Counted from the first letter of the stretch, positions 41,875 through 51,177 are shown. The stretch: DNA of 64,000 nt from Bacteroidales bacterium (GCA_017523725.1 JAFWVY010000014.1:1-64000); one strand, 5' to 3'. Translations and numbers: made by a program. The notes: generated by a model not told the origin, from the letters alone.

Positions 41875-42455
41875 TGGTTCAGCCCCATTTCGAGATAAAG
41901 CCTCATGGTCGAAAGCACTTTCATCTGTTTCGCGTAATCCATAAGAAGAGAGATGTTGCGGTCTTTGCGTTTGAGGTAGTTCCTGAGGATTTCAACGGCC
42001 ACTTCCGTGCCGATTTTGTTCCGGAATTTCACTGCATCGCAGACACTTTTCTCGATGCAGAATATCTTGACTTTATGATTCGCGATTTCAGCCTCTTCAA
42101 CGCCCGCCGTGTAATATTTTTTTTCCCAGTAACAGAGGACGATCCCGAATTCTTCGGGGACCGTGACTTTTCTGTGCTTTTCAATGGCGATATAGAAGCC
42201 ATTGGGGATTTGCGTTGTCAGTCCGTAATAATCCCATGCGGAATACATACAAACCACGCCTCCGGGGATAATCCTTTCAACGTCAATCATCGCAGTGGCG
42301 AGTTCTTCCGGGAGAATATACACGCCATTCTTTATTCTTATGACATTGCCGGCTTTGATCTCCTTATTGATGCCATAGTAAGCCCTCGGCTCGCGGAGTT
42401 CGCGCGTCCGTATCGTTCCTCCGTTTTGGGAGAGGTCTTGATAAAATCCCGCCAT
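41871..42455 (-). CDS. AbiEi-like antitoxin/regulator
   Basis: The 194-residue protein begins with a winged-helix-like segment (GGTIRTRELREPRAYYGINKEIKAG, RIKNGVYIL), then an AbiEi-type core (GVVCMYSAWDYYGL, KVKIFCIEKSVCDAV). It differs from the AbiEi protein at 14515. Its operon partner is a metallophosphoesterase instead of an AbiEii nucleotidyltransferase. The -7 box 20 bases upstream would be the expected binding region. Confidence 0.8.
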   Translation of the reverse strand: MAGFYQDLSQNGGTIRTRELREPRAYYGINKEIKAGNVIRIKNGVYILPEELATAMIDVERIIPGGVVCMYSAWDYYGLTTQIPNGFYIAIEKHRKVTVPEEFGIVLCYWEKKYYTAGVEEAEIANHKVKIFCIEKSVCDAVKFRNKIGTEVAVEILRNYLKRKDRNISLLMDYAKQMKVLSTMRLYLEMGLNQ

Positions 42456-42474
42456 AATTATTTCTAATTCGTGA

Positions 42475-42482
42475 CAAATATA
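42475..42482 (-). promoter_or_regulatory. Promoter -7 box of the AbiEi-like/metallophosphoesterase pair
   Basis: Leftward it is TATATTTG, matching TAnnTTTG, 19 bases before the ATG at 42455. It separates this pair from the long operon to the right. Confidence 0.6.
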
Positions 42483-42670
42483 CGGCTAATTTTTGAAATA
42501 GCCGTAGTTTCCTTTAATTTTTTGTGGAGTCAGCAGGGGCGGGGGGGCAAATTGAAAATCTTGGGAAATTATATTGTATTCGTTTTTGGGGACACTATCC
42601 GTTTTTTGAACATCAGGTTTAGTCGGACTATGTAGATGGTGGACTGGTTGTTTGTTGTGTTAAAAAAACA

Positions 42671-43549
42671 TTATTCCTGACTAATCTCAGCGTAGAAATG
42701 GTACAGGTTTGATTGGATGTACGCACCGACTGAAATTTTTTTTAATCCGATCTGCCAAATGTAGGCCCAAGTATTTCCGTGTGTGTTTTCTGGTGGATAA
42801 TCTATTGCGTGTTTATACAGCGGAGGACCATATTTTTTTTGACAAGCGTCTCTAAAGTTGCGAATCTGATTTTCTGTATAATCCAGACTTCCTTTGGGAA
42901 ATTGAGAAGCACTATTAAATATTTTTCCCTCCTCTTGGAATACAACTCGCATAAGCTTGTTCCGGTCATCAAAACATAATTCAACCTTATAAGTGCTACT
43001 CTGATACACTGCACTTTTTATCAATTCATGATTGTTAACGATGGAGTTTGACTCCTTTAAAAATATGAATGACTTAAAGTGAGGTAATGACATAACTTCT
43101 TCTGGAGACATCCCGAAGGAAGCTCCTTCATAGGCAATATTCTGTTCCATTAGGTTCCCTTCACGCCTGTTTTTGAATTCCAATAACTCCAACTCCGGGA
43201 AAAATATTTGTTTCCCGTTTTCATCTGTTAAGTCAAAACCATCGGCATAAAGTGAGAGATCATATGATTTATCAGCAGTTTCAATATTAAGTTTACGCAT
43301 TATTTCCTTATACCGCTCGTAATACTCGTTAGCGCGGACAAATGCGGCTGAATCAGAATACTCTTCAATGATTTTAGGACCTCCATCGGAGCTTCCTAAA
43401 CGATCGCTGAATAGAGAAATCTTTAGAGTATACTGATGCTTTTGTTCAATCTCTCTTTTATTGACACATGATGAAAGAGGAAACATTACCATCACTATTA
43501 TTACCAGTGATAGCCAAGAGGATTGAGATAATTTAATCGTATGACTCAT
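42671..43549 (-). CDS. Lipoprotein of unknown function, last gene of the 13-gene operon
   Basis: The 292-residue protein has a hydrophobic signal ending in PLSSC (C28), so it is a probable lipoprotein. The rest is charged, with no motif I recognise (landmarks LELLEFKNRREGNL, YPPENTHGNTWAYIWQIG). Its start is 24 bases after the ion-channel gene with no promoter box between, so it belongs to the same transcript. Codon and base use are AT-rich like the rest of the island. Confidence 0.7.
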   Translation of the reverse strand: MSHTIKLSQSSWLSLVIIVMVMFPLSSCVNKREIEQKHQYTLKISLFSDRLGSSDGGPKIIEEYSDSAAFVRANEYYERYKEIMRKLNIETADKSYDLSLYADGFDLTDENGKQIFFPELELLEFKNRREGNLMEQNIAYEGASFGMSPEEVMSLPHFKSFIFLKESNSIVNNHELIKSAVYQSSTYKVELCFDDRNKLMRVVFQEEGKIFNSASQFPKGSLDYTENQIRNFRDACQKKYGPPLYKHAIDYPPENTHGNTWAYIWQIGLKKISVGAYIQSNLYHFYAEISQE

Positions 43550-43573
43550 TGTAAATCAGCGAGTTGTTGACAA

Positions 43574-44329
43574 TCATTCCTTACTGTCCGGATCCTCTTT
43601 CTTTGCTTTTTCGGCCCTAAGCTCTTCCAGATAACTGGCTGTAATCACACCGGACGGCAGTGCAATGATGGCCACTCCAAACAACGAGGAAAGCATACTT
43701 ACCAAGCGCCCAATGTCTGTTACAGGAATCATGTCCCCATATCCGACGGTGGTCAGTGTAACTGTGGCCCAGTAAAGCGCATCGAAGAAATCTTCAAAAG
43801 TCGTTGCGCCTGTTTCTGGATTAACATGCGGTTCAGCATTGAACATTATCAACGCCGTGAGGAATACGTAGAAAACGGCAATACCTAATACTGTCAGCAG
43901 GACTCCCTTCTCTTTACGAATCACCTTTCCCAGTACCTGAATCTTGTCAGTATAGCGGATGAACTTGAAAAGCCTCATAATTCGCATCAGACGGGTGGTA
44001 CGGAATATCTTGAAACCTTTCCCCAGAATATTGAGACCCGGAAGAATGGAAAGAATATCAACGAGAGCCCAGCCCGTGAACGGATAAATGACAAATGACC
44101 ACCCTTTCTTTTCTAGACGATAATCCGCAGTGAACCAGCGTAGTAGGTAATCTATGATAAAGAAGGTTACCGTTATTCGTTCGATAATACGAAACGTCAT
44201 ATTGACTTCCACGAACATTAACGGGATGATGCTTGCTGTAATTGCAATGACCATCAGAATGTCATAGGTGAGGCTAATTCCATTTCCCTTCTTAGACTTT
44301 TCTATGATATCGAATATCTTCTTTCTCAT
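43574..44329 (-). CDS. Voltage-gated-type potassium channel
   Basis: The 251-residue protein has six hydrophobic segments. S4 carries arginines at every third position (R110, R113, R116, R119), and the pore helix ends in the K+ selectivity filter TVGYGD (194-199). This is the layout of voltage-sensing tetrameric K+ channels. The short cytoplasmic tail has no nucleotide-binding domain. It follows the unknown 358-residue gene by 8 bases at the end of the kinase/HXS operon, where it could be the membrane effector; that role is inference. Confidence 0.92.
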   Translation of the reverse strand: MRKKIFDIIEKSKKGNGISLTYDILMVIAITASIIPLMFVEVNMTFRIIERITVTFFIIDYLLRWFTADYRLEKKGWSFVIYPFTGWALVDILSILPGLNILGKGFKIFRTTRLMRIMRLFKFIRYTDKIQVLGKVIRKEKGVLLTVLGIAVFYVFLTALIMFNAEPHVNPETGATTFEDFFDALYWATVTLTTVGYGDMIPVTDIGRLVSMLSSLFGVAIIALPSGVITASYLEELRAEKAKKEDPDSKE

Positions 44330-44337
44330 TTGGTCGA

Positions 44338-45414
44338 TTATGATTTTATCGAATTCAATGTTTTACCATGCCACATGTGTTCAATGTAGTACACTGGATA
44401 AAACTGCTGATGTTTCTTTACAAAGTCGTTGAATTCTGCTCTTGGAAATTCCACCCAGATGTAACCACTCTTTTTGCCCATTTCCCATATCGTGATCGCT
44501 ATCTTCTCAATATTTGCCGAGACATCGAAGAATTTGCTGGCCAAATAGAACGGTAATCCATAGATGCAGAGTTTGAAATCATCTTCTCGCTCCTTTGCTG
44601 TCTTATTTTTAATAGATACTTTCCCGGTTGAAAGCAGAGATGCTTTCTGGAATCGTGCCAATATCTGGGAAGGGATTTCCACTTCAATATCTAGTAACTG
44701 GCTCTGCCTCGAATATGTATAGTCCAATTCAATATCGAATGGAAGCTGTATCTCATTCATTTTTTTCCGGACTTCTGCGTCAACAAAACGAGATGGACCA
44801 TTGAGCATATTCTCGATTTTTTCCTTTTTTTCTATATATTCTTTGTAGTACATGAGATTTTGTTTTTCAGCATTTTGTGATTGAATAGCATCATGGTAGT
44901 CTGATAGCTCCTGCCAGGTCTTGATCCGCCGATTCAAGGCTTCCTGCAAATGGTTTTCAACATATTCATCTATTTGCTTTTTATTCTCACCAAAGATCCT
45001 AAAAAACAGCTGTCTGGCCTCATATTCCAGTTCGGCGCGAATCTTGACCTCTGAAGGTTGATGAACAGCAAATGGCTTATTGGTGTATTTTTTCAGGACC
45101 AGTTTGTCAAGGGTGTTTTCGAGAGACCTTCTTGACATTGATGGTGCCAGCCAATCGTGAAGATGAGTATAATTAAACGTCTGCTGGTCATAGGCATCTT
45201 TCATTTTCATAGATAGCTCCTGAACCGTTTGCATATACTGATATGCCCGACGAGCGCTATTCACATACTCTGAATTTTCAGATCCATTTACAAATAACCT
45301 GTATGTGCCATCAGGTTCCAGGCGAACAGTTGCCTTTCCATAATTAAATGAAAAAGAATCTTGTAATGGGCCTATTTCGTACTTTGCACTACGTTTAATG
45401 AAATATTTCCCCAT
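44338..45414 (-). CDS. Unknown 358-residue protein
   Basis: I do not recognise a family. The sequence has no signal peptide or membrane helix. Its middle (about 125-215) is rich in charged residues and predicted helical or coiled (EYVENHLQEALNRRIKTW, YYKEYIEKKEKIENML); the ends look strand-rich. It sits between the zinc-ribbon/GRAM-like gene (3-base gap) and the K+ channel gene (8-base gap), so it is very likely co-translated with them. Confidence 0.75.
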   Translation of the reverse strand: MGKYFIKRSAKYEIGPLQDSFSFNYGKATVRLEPDGTYRLFVNGSENSEYVNSARRAYQYMQTVQELSMKMKDAYDQQTFNYTHLHDWLAPSMSRRSLENTLDKLVLKKYTNKPFAVHQPSEVKIRAELEYEARQLFFRIFGENKKQIDEYVENHLQEALNRRIKTWQELSDYHDAIQSQNAEKQNLMYYKEYIEKKEKIENMLNGPSRFVDAEVRKKMNEIQLPFDIELDYTYSRQSQLLDIEVEIPSQILARFQKASLLSTGKVSIKNKTAKEREDDFKLCIYGLPFYLASKFFDVSANIEKIAITIWEMGKKSGYIWVEFPRAEFNDFVKKHQQFYPVYYIEHMWHGKTLNSIKS

Positions 45415-45417
45415 CTT

Positions 45418-46515
45418 CTATATGCTTATTTGTGATAATAGATTCATGATGAACCAGCAATCCAATCCTTGGAAAACAATCCTCTTCGAAGTGGCCCCGT
45501 CTTTCTGGACTTCAATTCCGTCAGAATATGGCACCAATCCCACAATCTTCTTGAAGGGGATCTTGACGCTCTTGGTCTGGGAGTGGAAAATAATATTCTG
45601 GTTGGTGATAATCAGCTGGCCAATCCCGACCTTATCCATATAACTATGCTCAACAGGATTACCACGGGACTGCCCGGTTCGGTAATAGACACCTTTCATT
45701 ACTTTGAAGCTGAATCCGCCATGCCGTCCCACAAATTCTTTCTCCACCTTCTCCTGATAATATGTCACGTTGCCATATATCCATAGAGCGGATTCGTTGC
45801 GTCCCAGAATAACAGGGACCGGCAAAGGATTAGCAGGCATCGAACCGCGTTGTATATCCTTCAATATGGCTGCTTGGACCAATTTCTCAATCTGAGAATT
45901 CTGATATTGCGCCGGGAGTTGATTGATGGGCACACTGAAATACTGGACATATTCATCCACCTGGTGCTGCTCATTATCCGTTATGATTCCATCCTTAAGG
46001 AAATTTTCAGCGGCCTTATCCAGCACATCCATGTGCGTATGCTCTATCTGCTGAGAGGTTAGATGAAATTCATTAGCGATGCGCTCTGACAACTGCTTGA
46101 CCTTTTGGATTGGGGTTCCTGCTGCAAAGTAGGAAACCAAATGGTAGCGTACGAACTTCTCGCCCAAGTTGTCCAGAATATGGGTGCTATTCAACGCATC
46201 ATAGCGAAGGTCGATATTTGTAACAAACTCTTTTATATGCTGATAGAGGTTTGCGGCATTTTGCCGTTTCATGGTAGAAGACAAGGCTTGTATGCTGGTC
46301 TGGGCGGCAGCAACAACGTCGGCATCCGTCACAAAATTCTGAATCCGAAGCGTCTCTATCTCAGACTTCAAGACAGCAAAAGCAATCTTGGAGCCGAAGT
46401 AATCATCGATGCAACGCGACAGGGATGACAAACCATCGTTGTGTTTGTCCTCACATTCGGCGTGTTTGTTCGAGAAGAGCCCGGTGCTCTTTCCGCAATA
46501 CTTACAAGTCCCCAT
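45418..46515 (-). CDS. Zinc-ribbon protein with TerB-like helices and GRAM/PH-like C-terminus
   Basis: The 365-residue protein starts at the ATG at 46515, which puts the zinc-binding CKYCGK...H..C cluster at the very N-terminus. The middle is helical, and KDGIITDNEQHQVDEYVQYF resembles the acidic loop-helix of TerB-like domains. The last 100 residues (GIGQLIITNQNIIFHS, KIPFKKIVGLVPYSDGI) look like a GRAM or bacterial PH domain, which often binds membranes. It overlaps hxsC by 14 bases. Confidence 0.75.
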   Translation of the reverse strand: MGTCKYCGKSTGLFSNKHAECEDKHNDGLSSLSRCIDDYFGSKIAFAVLKSEIETLRIQNFVTDADVVAAAQTSIQALSSTMKRQNAANLYQHIKEFVTNIDLRYDALNSTHILDNLGEKFVRYHLVSYFAAGTPIQKVKQLSERIANEFHLTSQQIEHTHMDVLDKAAENFLKDGIITDNEQHQVDEYVQYFSVPINQLPAQYQNSQIEKLVQAAILKDIQRGSMPANPLPVPVILGRNESALWIYGNVTYYQEKVEKEFVGRHGGFSFKVMKGVYYRTGQSRGNPVEHSYMDKVGIGQLIITNQNIIFHSQTKSVKIPFKKIVGLVPYSDGIEVQKDGATSKRIVFQGLDCWFIMNLLSQISI

Positions 46516-47383
46516 AGGCAAATGGTTTAAGTCCCAAATACGGCTCGGACGACGTGGCAAAAGAACCGCAACATTTCTCCCTTAAAGCGCAATCCCCACA
46601 ACACGGTTGATACTTCACTTTCCAATCAGAAATGCTTTGTTCTGCGAACTGATGATACGCTTTAGGAAGGAGGCACAATGGTATATTATAGATAGCGGTA
46701 TCTATGTCCCAATCGTACAGACGCTGCACAGCTTCCGTCAGTTCCGGAATGTATTCCCGGGGTTCTATCCAAATCTTGTTCAGATTCCGCACCGCCAACC
46801 CAGTCTTCTCCATCCCCATGAAAGCGACCCAATGCACGAAAGGAAGATTCTTGCTTATAAACTCGCTCATCAGCGGAAGCCTGAAATAGTTGAGGCGGTT
46901 CAGGACTATTCTCAACTCTATTTCAATTCCTTCGCTGGCAAGGGTGTAAAGTCCAAGCATAGTCTCCTCATATGCTCCCTTAGCTCCGGCAATCATATCA
47001 TGGTCCCCAGGATAATCTGAATGGAAAGGGATTCCAACACAGACTTTGTCCCCCGCTATGTTTTTTAAGCGATGTGCAAAATCACGGTTGGCAAAAGCCC
47101 GGCCATTGCTCAACAGATGTATACCGGTATCCGGCAGGGAGTGTCGGATCTCTGCCAGCAATTCAAAGAGTTTGTCGCCCAGCAAAGTAGGTTCCCCTCC
47201 GGAGATTCCAAGAACCTTCAGTCCCTTGGGAGCCGTGCGTATCAAACGCATATTCTCAATGAACAATCGGCCTATATCATCTTTTCGCTTTGGCGGCTGG
47301 CAGCACATAATACAATGATTATTACACTGTTCCGTTACGAACAGCGTATTGTCATTGGAATTTATGTCGAACTTTCTCCTCAT
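46502..47383 (-). CDS. hxsC: His-Xaa-Ser system radical SAM maturase HxsC
   Basis: The 293-residue radical SAM protein has CNNHCIMC (CxxxCxxC; C20, C24, C27 from this start), GISGGEPTL for SAM binding and a C-terminal cysteine cluster (CCGDCALREKCCG) likely to hold a second iron-sulfur cluster. HxsC forms a pair with HxsB in the HXS system, thought to modify HxsA at its His-Xaa-Ser repeats. The ATG at 47383 overlaps the hxsB stop in ATGA; an ATG at 47392 adds three residues. Confidence 0.88.
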   Translation of the reverse strand: MRRKFDINSNDNTLFVTEQCNNHCIMCCQPPKRKDDIGRLFIENMRLIRTAPKGLKVLGISGGEPTLLGDKLFELLAEIRHSLPDTGIHLLSNGRAFANRDFAHRLKNIAGDKVCVGIPFHSDYPGDHDMIAGAKGAYEETMLGLYTLASEGIEIELRIVLNRLNYFRLPLMSEFISKNLPFVHWVAFMGMEKTGLAVRNLNKIWIEPREYIPELTEAVQRLYDWDIDTAIYNIPLCLLPKAYHQFAEQSISDWKVKYQPCCGDCALREKCCGSFATSSEPYLGLKPFAYGDL

Positions 47384-48774
47384 ACCAGCCATCTCTTAAA
47401 TATAGGAAGGACTTCATTCTCTCTTTCGATGATGAGAGATATGAGATACTCTATAATAGCCTTGTATTTTTTGCATAACAGCGAAGCCGGACGATAGCCA
47501 TAGGCATCTTTCTGTGTTGAGTAATTCCTCACAGGATCTGCCCCACAGTATACACGAATCCCGCAGTCGGCACAGCCCGCCAGGCATTCGTTGCACCAGA
47601 CATTTGCTATATCACGGACTTTGGCACCGTATACAATATCCTGATAGTTGTCATTGACAGAACCAAGCCGGAAGGTGTAATCCTTGAACTCCGCCAGCAT
47701 GCGTGACTCATCCGAGGCATATACATAGCCATCATAGTTATAGACCAGGACGGAATTGATGATGCCTGCCGGAGACTGCAAATCAACGAACCCGGTACTG
47801 TAGGGCGTCAGCATTTTGCGAAGCACAATGGCCGCGAAGTCTTCCATGAACAAGGTCCCAGCCTTGTTAATCTCCAATATCCGCTCGAAAGCTTTTTTAT
47901 AGAACATAATGAAGCGCTGGGTGTACTCTTCCCAATTAACGGAGTCCGTAGCCAAACCATAGGGATTCAGTGCTCGAAGGAAAATACTCTGGAAACCCAG
48001 TTTAACGTACTCATCCACAATCTCAATGGAATAATTAAGCCCTTCGTTTGAGGTGGTCATCAACGCTGAAACTTTTTCTTTCCCCAGTAACGACCGCGCT
48101 TTCTCAATGCCCGCCACGACTCTTTCATAGCTGTCAACCTTACCCCGATTCTGGTTATGAAGGAATGATGGGCCGTCCAAAGAAGTGGAAATCAATACAT
48201 CATATTCCTTGCACAAAGCCAGGACGCGGTCCGTCAGATTCACACAATTGGTACATAGAACGAACTTCAATTGGCGCTTCTGTTTTTGATTTAGGCTTGT
48301 CGCATAGGACATTCCATATTCAAGCAGATCTGGGACCAACGAAGGTTCGCCCCCCTGAAACTCCATTGTCAGATAGGGAGAAGGAGATGAAAACATCAAA
48401 TCCACAGAACGCTTCATCGATTCCTTCGACATCGTACACCCCGACATGTGCTCATCCTGACTTGATGCCTGGCAATAAACACAATTCTGATTGCAGCAAA
48501 GGGTCAGTACAAAAATGTGCAGCCCTGTGAAGTTATCCAGAAAACGCTTCTTCTCCCTAAGTTTTTCGGCGTAAATATCCAATAAGGGCGGGTATTCGCC
48601 CTCATAGATGAAAAAATTGGACACCAGAGATTTGTACAGGTCGTTCTTGGGCAAGGTCCTCGAAACAATCTGCTCCACGGTTCCTTCCGGAGATATGAGC
48701 ATATCACCAGCCTCATTGACGAGGACTTCCTTGCCCGAGATGCGGGAGAAGTTGAATGGGAGCAGGTTATACAT
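47380..48774 (-). CDS. hxsB: His-Xaa-Ser system radical SAM maturase HxsB
   Basis: The 464-residue radical SAM/SPASM-type protein has an N-terminal recognition-like region (1-85), CNQNCVYC (C94, C98, C101), FQGGEPSL, SLDGP and a C-terminal cysteine-rich region (WCNECLAGCADCGIRVYCGAD) for auxiliary clusters. This is the build of peptide-modifying radical SAM enzymes. It lies between hxsD (8-base gap) and hxsC (4-base overlap), the expected gene company. Confidence 0.9.
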   Translation of the reverse strand: MYNLLPFNFSRISGKEVLVNEAGDMLISPEGTVEQIVSRTLPKNDLYKSLVSNFFIYEGEYPPLLDIYAEKLREKKRFLDNFTGLHIFVLTLCCNQNCVYCQASSQDEHMSGCTMSKESMKRSVDLMFSSPSPYLTMEFQGGEPSLVPDLLEYGMSYATSLNQKQKRQLKFVLCTNCVNLTDRVLALCKEYDVLISTSLDGPSFLHNQNRGKVDSYERVVAGIEKARSLLGKEKVSALMTTSNEGLNYSIEIVDEYVKLGFQSIFLRALNPYGLATDSVNWEEYTQRFIMFYKKAFERILEINKAGTLFMEDFAAIVLRKMLTPYSTGFVDLQSPAGIINSVLVYNYDGYVYASDESRMLAEFKDYTFRLGSVNDNYQDIVYGAKVRDIANVWCNECLAGCADCGIRVYCGADPVRNYSTQKDAYGYRPASLLCKKYKAIIEYLISLIIERENEVLPIFKRWLV

Positions 48775-48782
48775 CTGGTGAT

Positions 48783-49070
48783 TTACTCGCTTGATTCAGT
48801 GTAATCGGCAAAGGCTTTGGCGTAAATAACAGTCCTGATGTCCTTTGTCTCCTCCTCAATGGTACAACGCAACTTGAAGTCATTGAGTGTGTTGATGATA
48901 TCCCTTCTGGCCGATTCCTCCGTTTCGGCTCCGAGTCCAACAGACTGCACGTCCAAAATCTCATTCTGTCCATCGACACTACGGAGAATCGTATATTTAT
49001 CGGCAAGGGCATAAACACTCTTGCTGATGCACGAATCTGAGTATATCTTTTTGTCTATTCTGACTATCAT
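48783..49070 (-). CDS. hxsD: His-Xaa-Ser system protein HxsD
   Basis: The 95-residue protein carries TLNDFKLRCTIEEET, matching the LLNDYxLRxE signature for which the HxsD family was first named, and a late IYAKAF. Its role is unknown; by position it may be a small recognition or scaffold protein for the radical SAM pair. Its start overlaps the hxsA stop in ATGA. Confidence 0.87.
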   Translation of the reverse strand: MIVRIDKKIYSDSCISKSVYALADKYTILRSVDGQNEILDVQSVGLGAETEESARRDIINTLNDFKLRCTIEEETKDIRTVIYAKAFADYTESSE

Positions 49071-49954
49071 TTGGCCAATGCTTTCAGTTTATTTACGGTA
49101 GCGATATCGGTAGTGCCTGTTACAGTCAGGTTATTATAAGCCTGGAATAACTCCAATGCACGCTTTATGTCGGCGGTGAAAACATAATGATTGCCACTCT
49201 TTGAGAGCTTGGATGAATCAGGAGCAAATCCAGCCGCCGTAAGGAGGCGGACGAGTTCATCAACATCAAAACCGTTTTCGGATAAGGCAAGTTCACGGAC
49301 ACCTAACTGGACTGTGGTTTTATATTTTGACCAGGACTTAAGGCTGGAAGCTGTCTTGGAGTCGGCCTCTCCATTAACCGGAAGGGAAGCATCCGTTTGG
49401 AAACGCTCCACAGCAGATTTCACATCATCGTTATATAGCCAGTACCCACTTTGCTTTTTGGCAATACCCTTCCTGAGATATAGATTGTTTTCAAGAAGCG
49501 TGATGAGTTCTTCCATATCGTGTCCATATAGACCTTTCTTGAGTGTCCTGTCACCTAACTCATAATTTGCAATTGTCTTTTTGGGTGTTGGTGTAGAATA
49601 TAAAGATGATTGTGTTGTAGAAGAGCTGCCACTACTGTATGAACTGGAAATATGAGAACTATGTGAGTAATGACTTCCGCTGCCACTGGAGGAGCGGTGA
49701 GATGAATGTGAACTATGTGAACGATGCGACTGGTGGGCAGCGAGTAAATCAATTTCACCATTCTTTCGGATGGTGAGAACATTCTTAAAAGAACGGTTAA
49801 CAAGTCCCTTAATGAACTTGTCGCCGTTTTCTGGTAGCAGAGAATCAGGAATATCCGTTTCCAAATTCTCAGCTGCAGATGCTCCATGATGTAAGAAGGA
49901 AGCTGCAGCGGTAAGCAAAAGGGATCTTAGAATATGTTTTGATTTGTCGTTCAT
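49067..49954 (-). CDS. hxsA: His-Xaa-Ser repeat protein HxsA (substrate of the HXS system)
   Basis: The 295-residue protein has a signal peptide (to about residue 28), a linker, then eight His-Xaa-Ser triplets: five in a row at residues 74-88 and three at 95-103, followed by a Ser/Tyr/Thr-rich stretch to about 120. Two peptidoglycan-binding-like helical repeats follow (about 135-212 and 215-290), with LKKGLYGHDMEELITLLE and AVERFQTDASLPVNGEAD. It is therefore an exported, wall-binding protein whose HXS tract is the likely target of HxsB and HxsC. It overlaps its neighbours by 4 bases on both sides. Confidence 0.9.
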   Translation of the reverse strand: MNDKSKHILRSLLLTAAASFLHHGASAAENLETDIPDSLLPENGDKFIKGLVNRSFKNVLTIRKNGEIDLLAAHQSHRSHSSHSSHRSSSGSGSHYSHSSHISSSYSSGSSSTTQSSLYSTPTPKKTIANYELGDRTLKKGLYGHDMEELITLLENNLYLRKGIAKKQSGYWLYNDDVKSAVERFQTDASLPVNGEADSKTASSLKSWSKYKTTVQLGVRELALSENGFDVDELVRLLTAAGFAPDSSKLSKSGNHYVFTADIKRALELFQAYNNLTVTGTTDIATVNKLKALAK

Positions 49955-51177
49955 TGTGCGGTAGATTTATTCTTAATAAAATTCAGCCAATAGTTGGAGG
50001 GGAATATGGTCAATAGGTAATCGATTCGATTAAGGATTACGTTTGATGGTTTACCTTTGCTTTCAGAGATATTTTTCACAATATCATCCATTTCGACAGA
50101 AAGAAGTATCTCGCACTTTGCTGCAAGGTCTGTTTTCATTGCTGTAAGCCTCTTTGATAACGTTTCATCAAAGGATAAATCCACGTCTTTAGGCATCGAA
50201 TTCAAAAGTTTTAGAGCTTCATAAAAATCCTTGTTATCGTAAAGAGGTTGGACCTTGTTCAAGAAATCATAGACAAGACTCGCTGATGCCTCTCGTGCTC
50301 TTGTTTCTGCGATTCTTTTGTATTTGACTTTCTTATAGGATTTTGTGTATGATGTGCCGGCTAGTTTATAAACGTCAATAGCAGCTATATAATCATTCGC
50401 TTGCGATAGGCTGTCGGCATATGAAATATTCTTAATGAAGGCATTCGTCTCATCTTTGGCACTTTGGGAGGAAATAAGATTTACCACTATGATGATAATG
50501 GCAATGGTTGGTGCGACAATGACAAACAGCAATCCCCAGCGTTGGGAAGCTATAGGGAAGGTGTATTTGGCTAGTACTTTTTGCTTCTCATTCGCGCACC
50601 AAGAAGTAAGATCATGTCCCAATTCTTGTCCCAGCATCCAAATCTTTTTTTCTAAGAGATATAACTTGTTCTGTGCATCAATCGGGTAATATCCAGATGG
50701 CTTCTTGAACAGATTGCCGCTGGGAACTACTATCGATGACTTCAGCAGGGCAAGGTATTCATTTTGTAGCTTTTGGAGTTCTGCAGCATAGTCAATAGAC
50801 ACCGAGGTTGAAGACGGTTGGGGCACTCCTCCGCTCTTGCGGATGGATGACTCAGGCAACATCCCTAATCCATAGGCAATAGCATCGCATATGTAAATGA
50901 CTTCTGCACTGTCATAATTGTCATGGGTCGTGAAAAAATCATTGATGAACCCCCCTGTCTTTGATTGCCAATCCGCATCCTTGCTGCTCAGGCAATCAAG
51001 CAATAGCTGACCATATCCGCCTATCTGAAGGTCTTTCGATATCGCGTGATCATTCGACAGTTTATCAAAAGCTCCATAGTCCGATAGGATGTACACCAAC
51101 CGAAGGTCAGAAAGAATCTCCTGACCATGCTTTTCTAAAACCTGCCGAATCGTGGTATGTAGCGCGAGATCGCTCAA
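49951..51177 (-). CDS. Single-pass membrane protein with TPR-like cytoplasmic/periplasmic halves
   Basis: The 408-residue protein has an N-terminal helical domain (TTIRQVLEKHGQEILSD, LSDYGAF) of a kind seen fused to signalling proteins, a Pro/Ser linker (about 120), one transmembrane helix (about 215-235; VIVAPTIAIIIIVVNL) and a C-terminal helical part with TPR-like repeats. I cannot name a family. It overlaps the phosphatase gene on one side and hxsA on the other, 4 bases each, so it physically links the phosphorylation half and the HXS half of the operon. Confidence 0.78.
   Translation of the reverse strand: MSDLALHTTIRQVLEKHGQEILSDLRLVYILSDYGAFDKLSNDHAISKDLQIGGYGQLLLDCLSSKDADWQSKTGGFINDFFTTHDNYDSAEVIYICDAIAYGLGMLPESSIRKSGGVPQPSSTSVSIDYAAELQKLQNEYLALLKSSIVVPSGNLFKKPSGYYPIDAQNKLYLLEKKIWMLGQELGHDLTSWCANEKQKVLAKYTFPIASQRWGLLFVIVAPTIAIIIIVVNLISSQSAKDETNAFIKNISYADSLSQANDYIAAIDVYKLAGTSYTKSYKKVKYKRIAETRAREASASLVYDFLNKVQPLYDNKDFYEALKLLNSMPKDVDLSFDETLSKRLTAMKTDLAAKCEILLSVEMDDIVKNISESKGKPSNVILNRIDYLLTIFPSNYWLNFIKNKSTAQ

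Noticed and set aside
42483..42670. Possible relic of an insertion element in the gap right of the AbiEi-like gene
   Set aside because: There is a G-run and AT-rich sequence, but no inverted ends, no transposase fragment and no target duplication that I can see.
46502..48774. The two radical SAM genes as the missing AmrS partner of the Memo-AMMECR1 fusion
   Set aside because: They lie 42 kb away in a different operon, and their cysteine-rich tails and hxsA/hxsD neighbours identify them as HxsB and HxsC.
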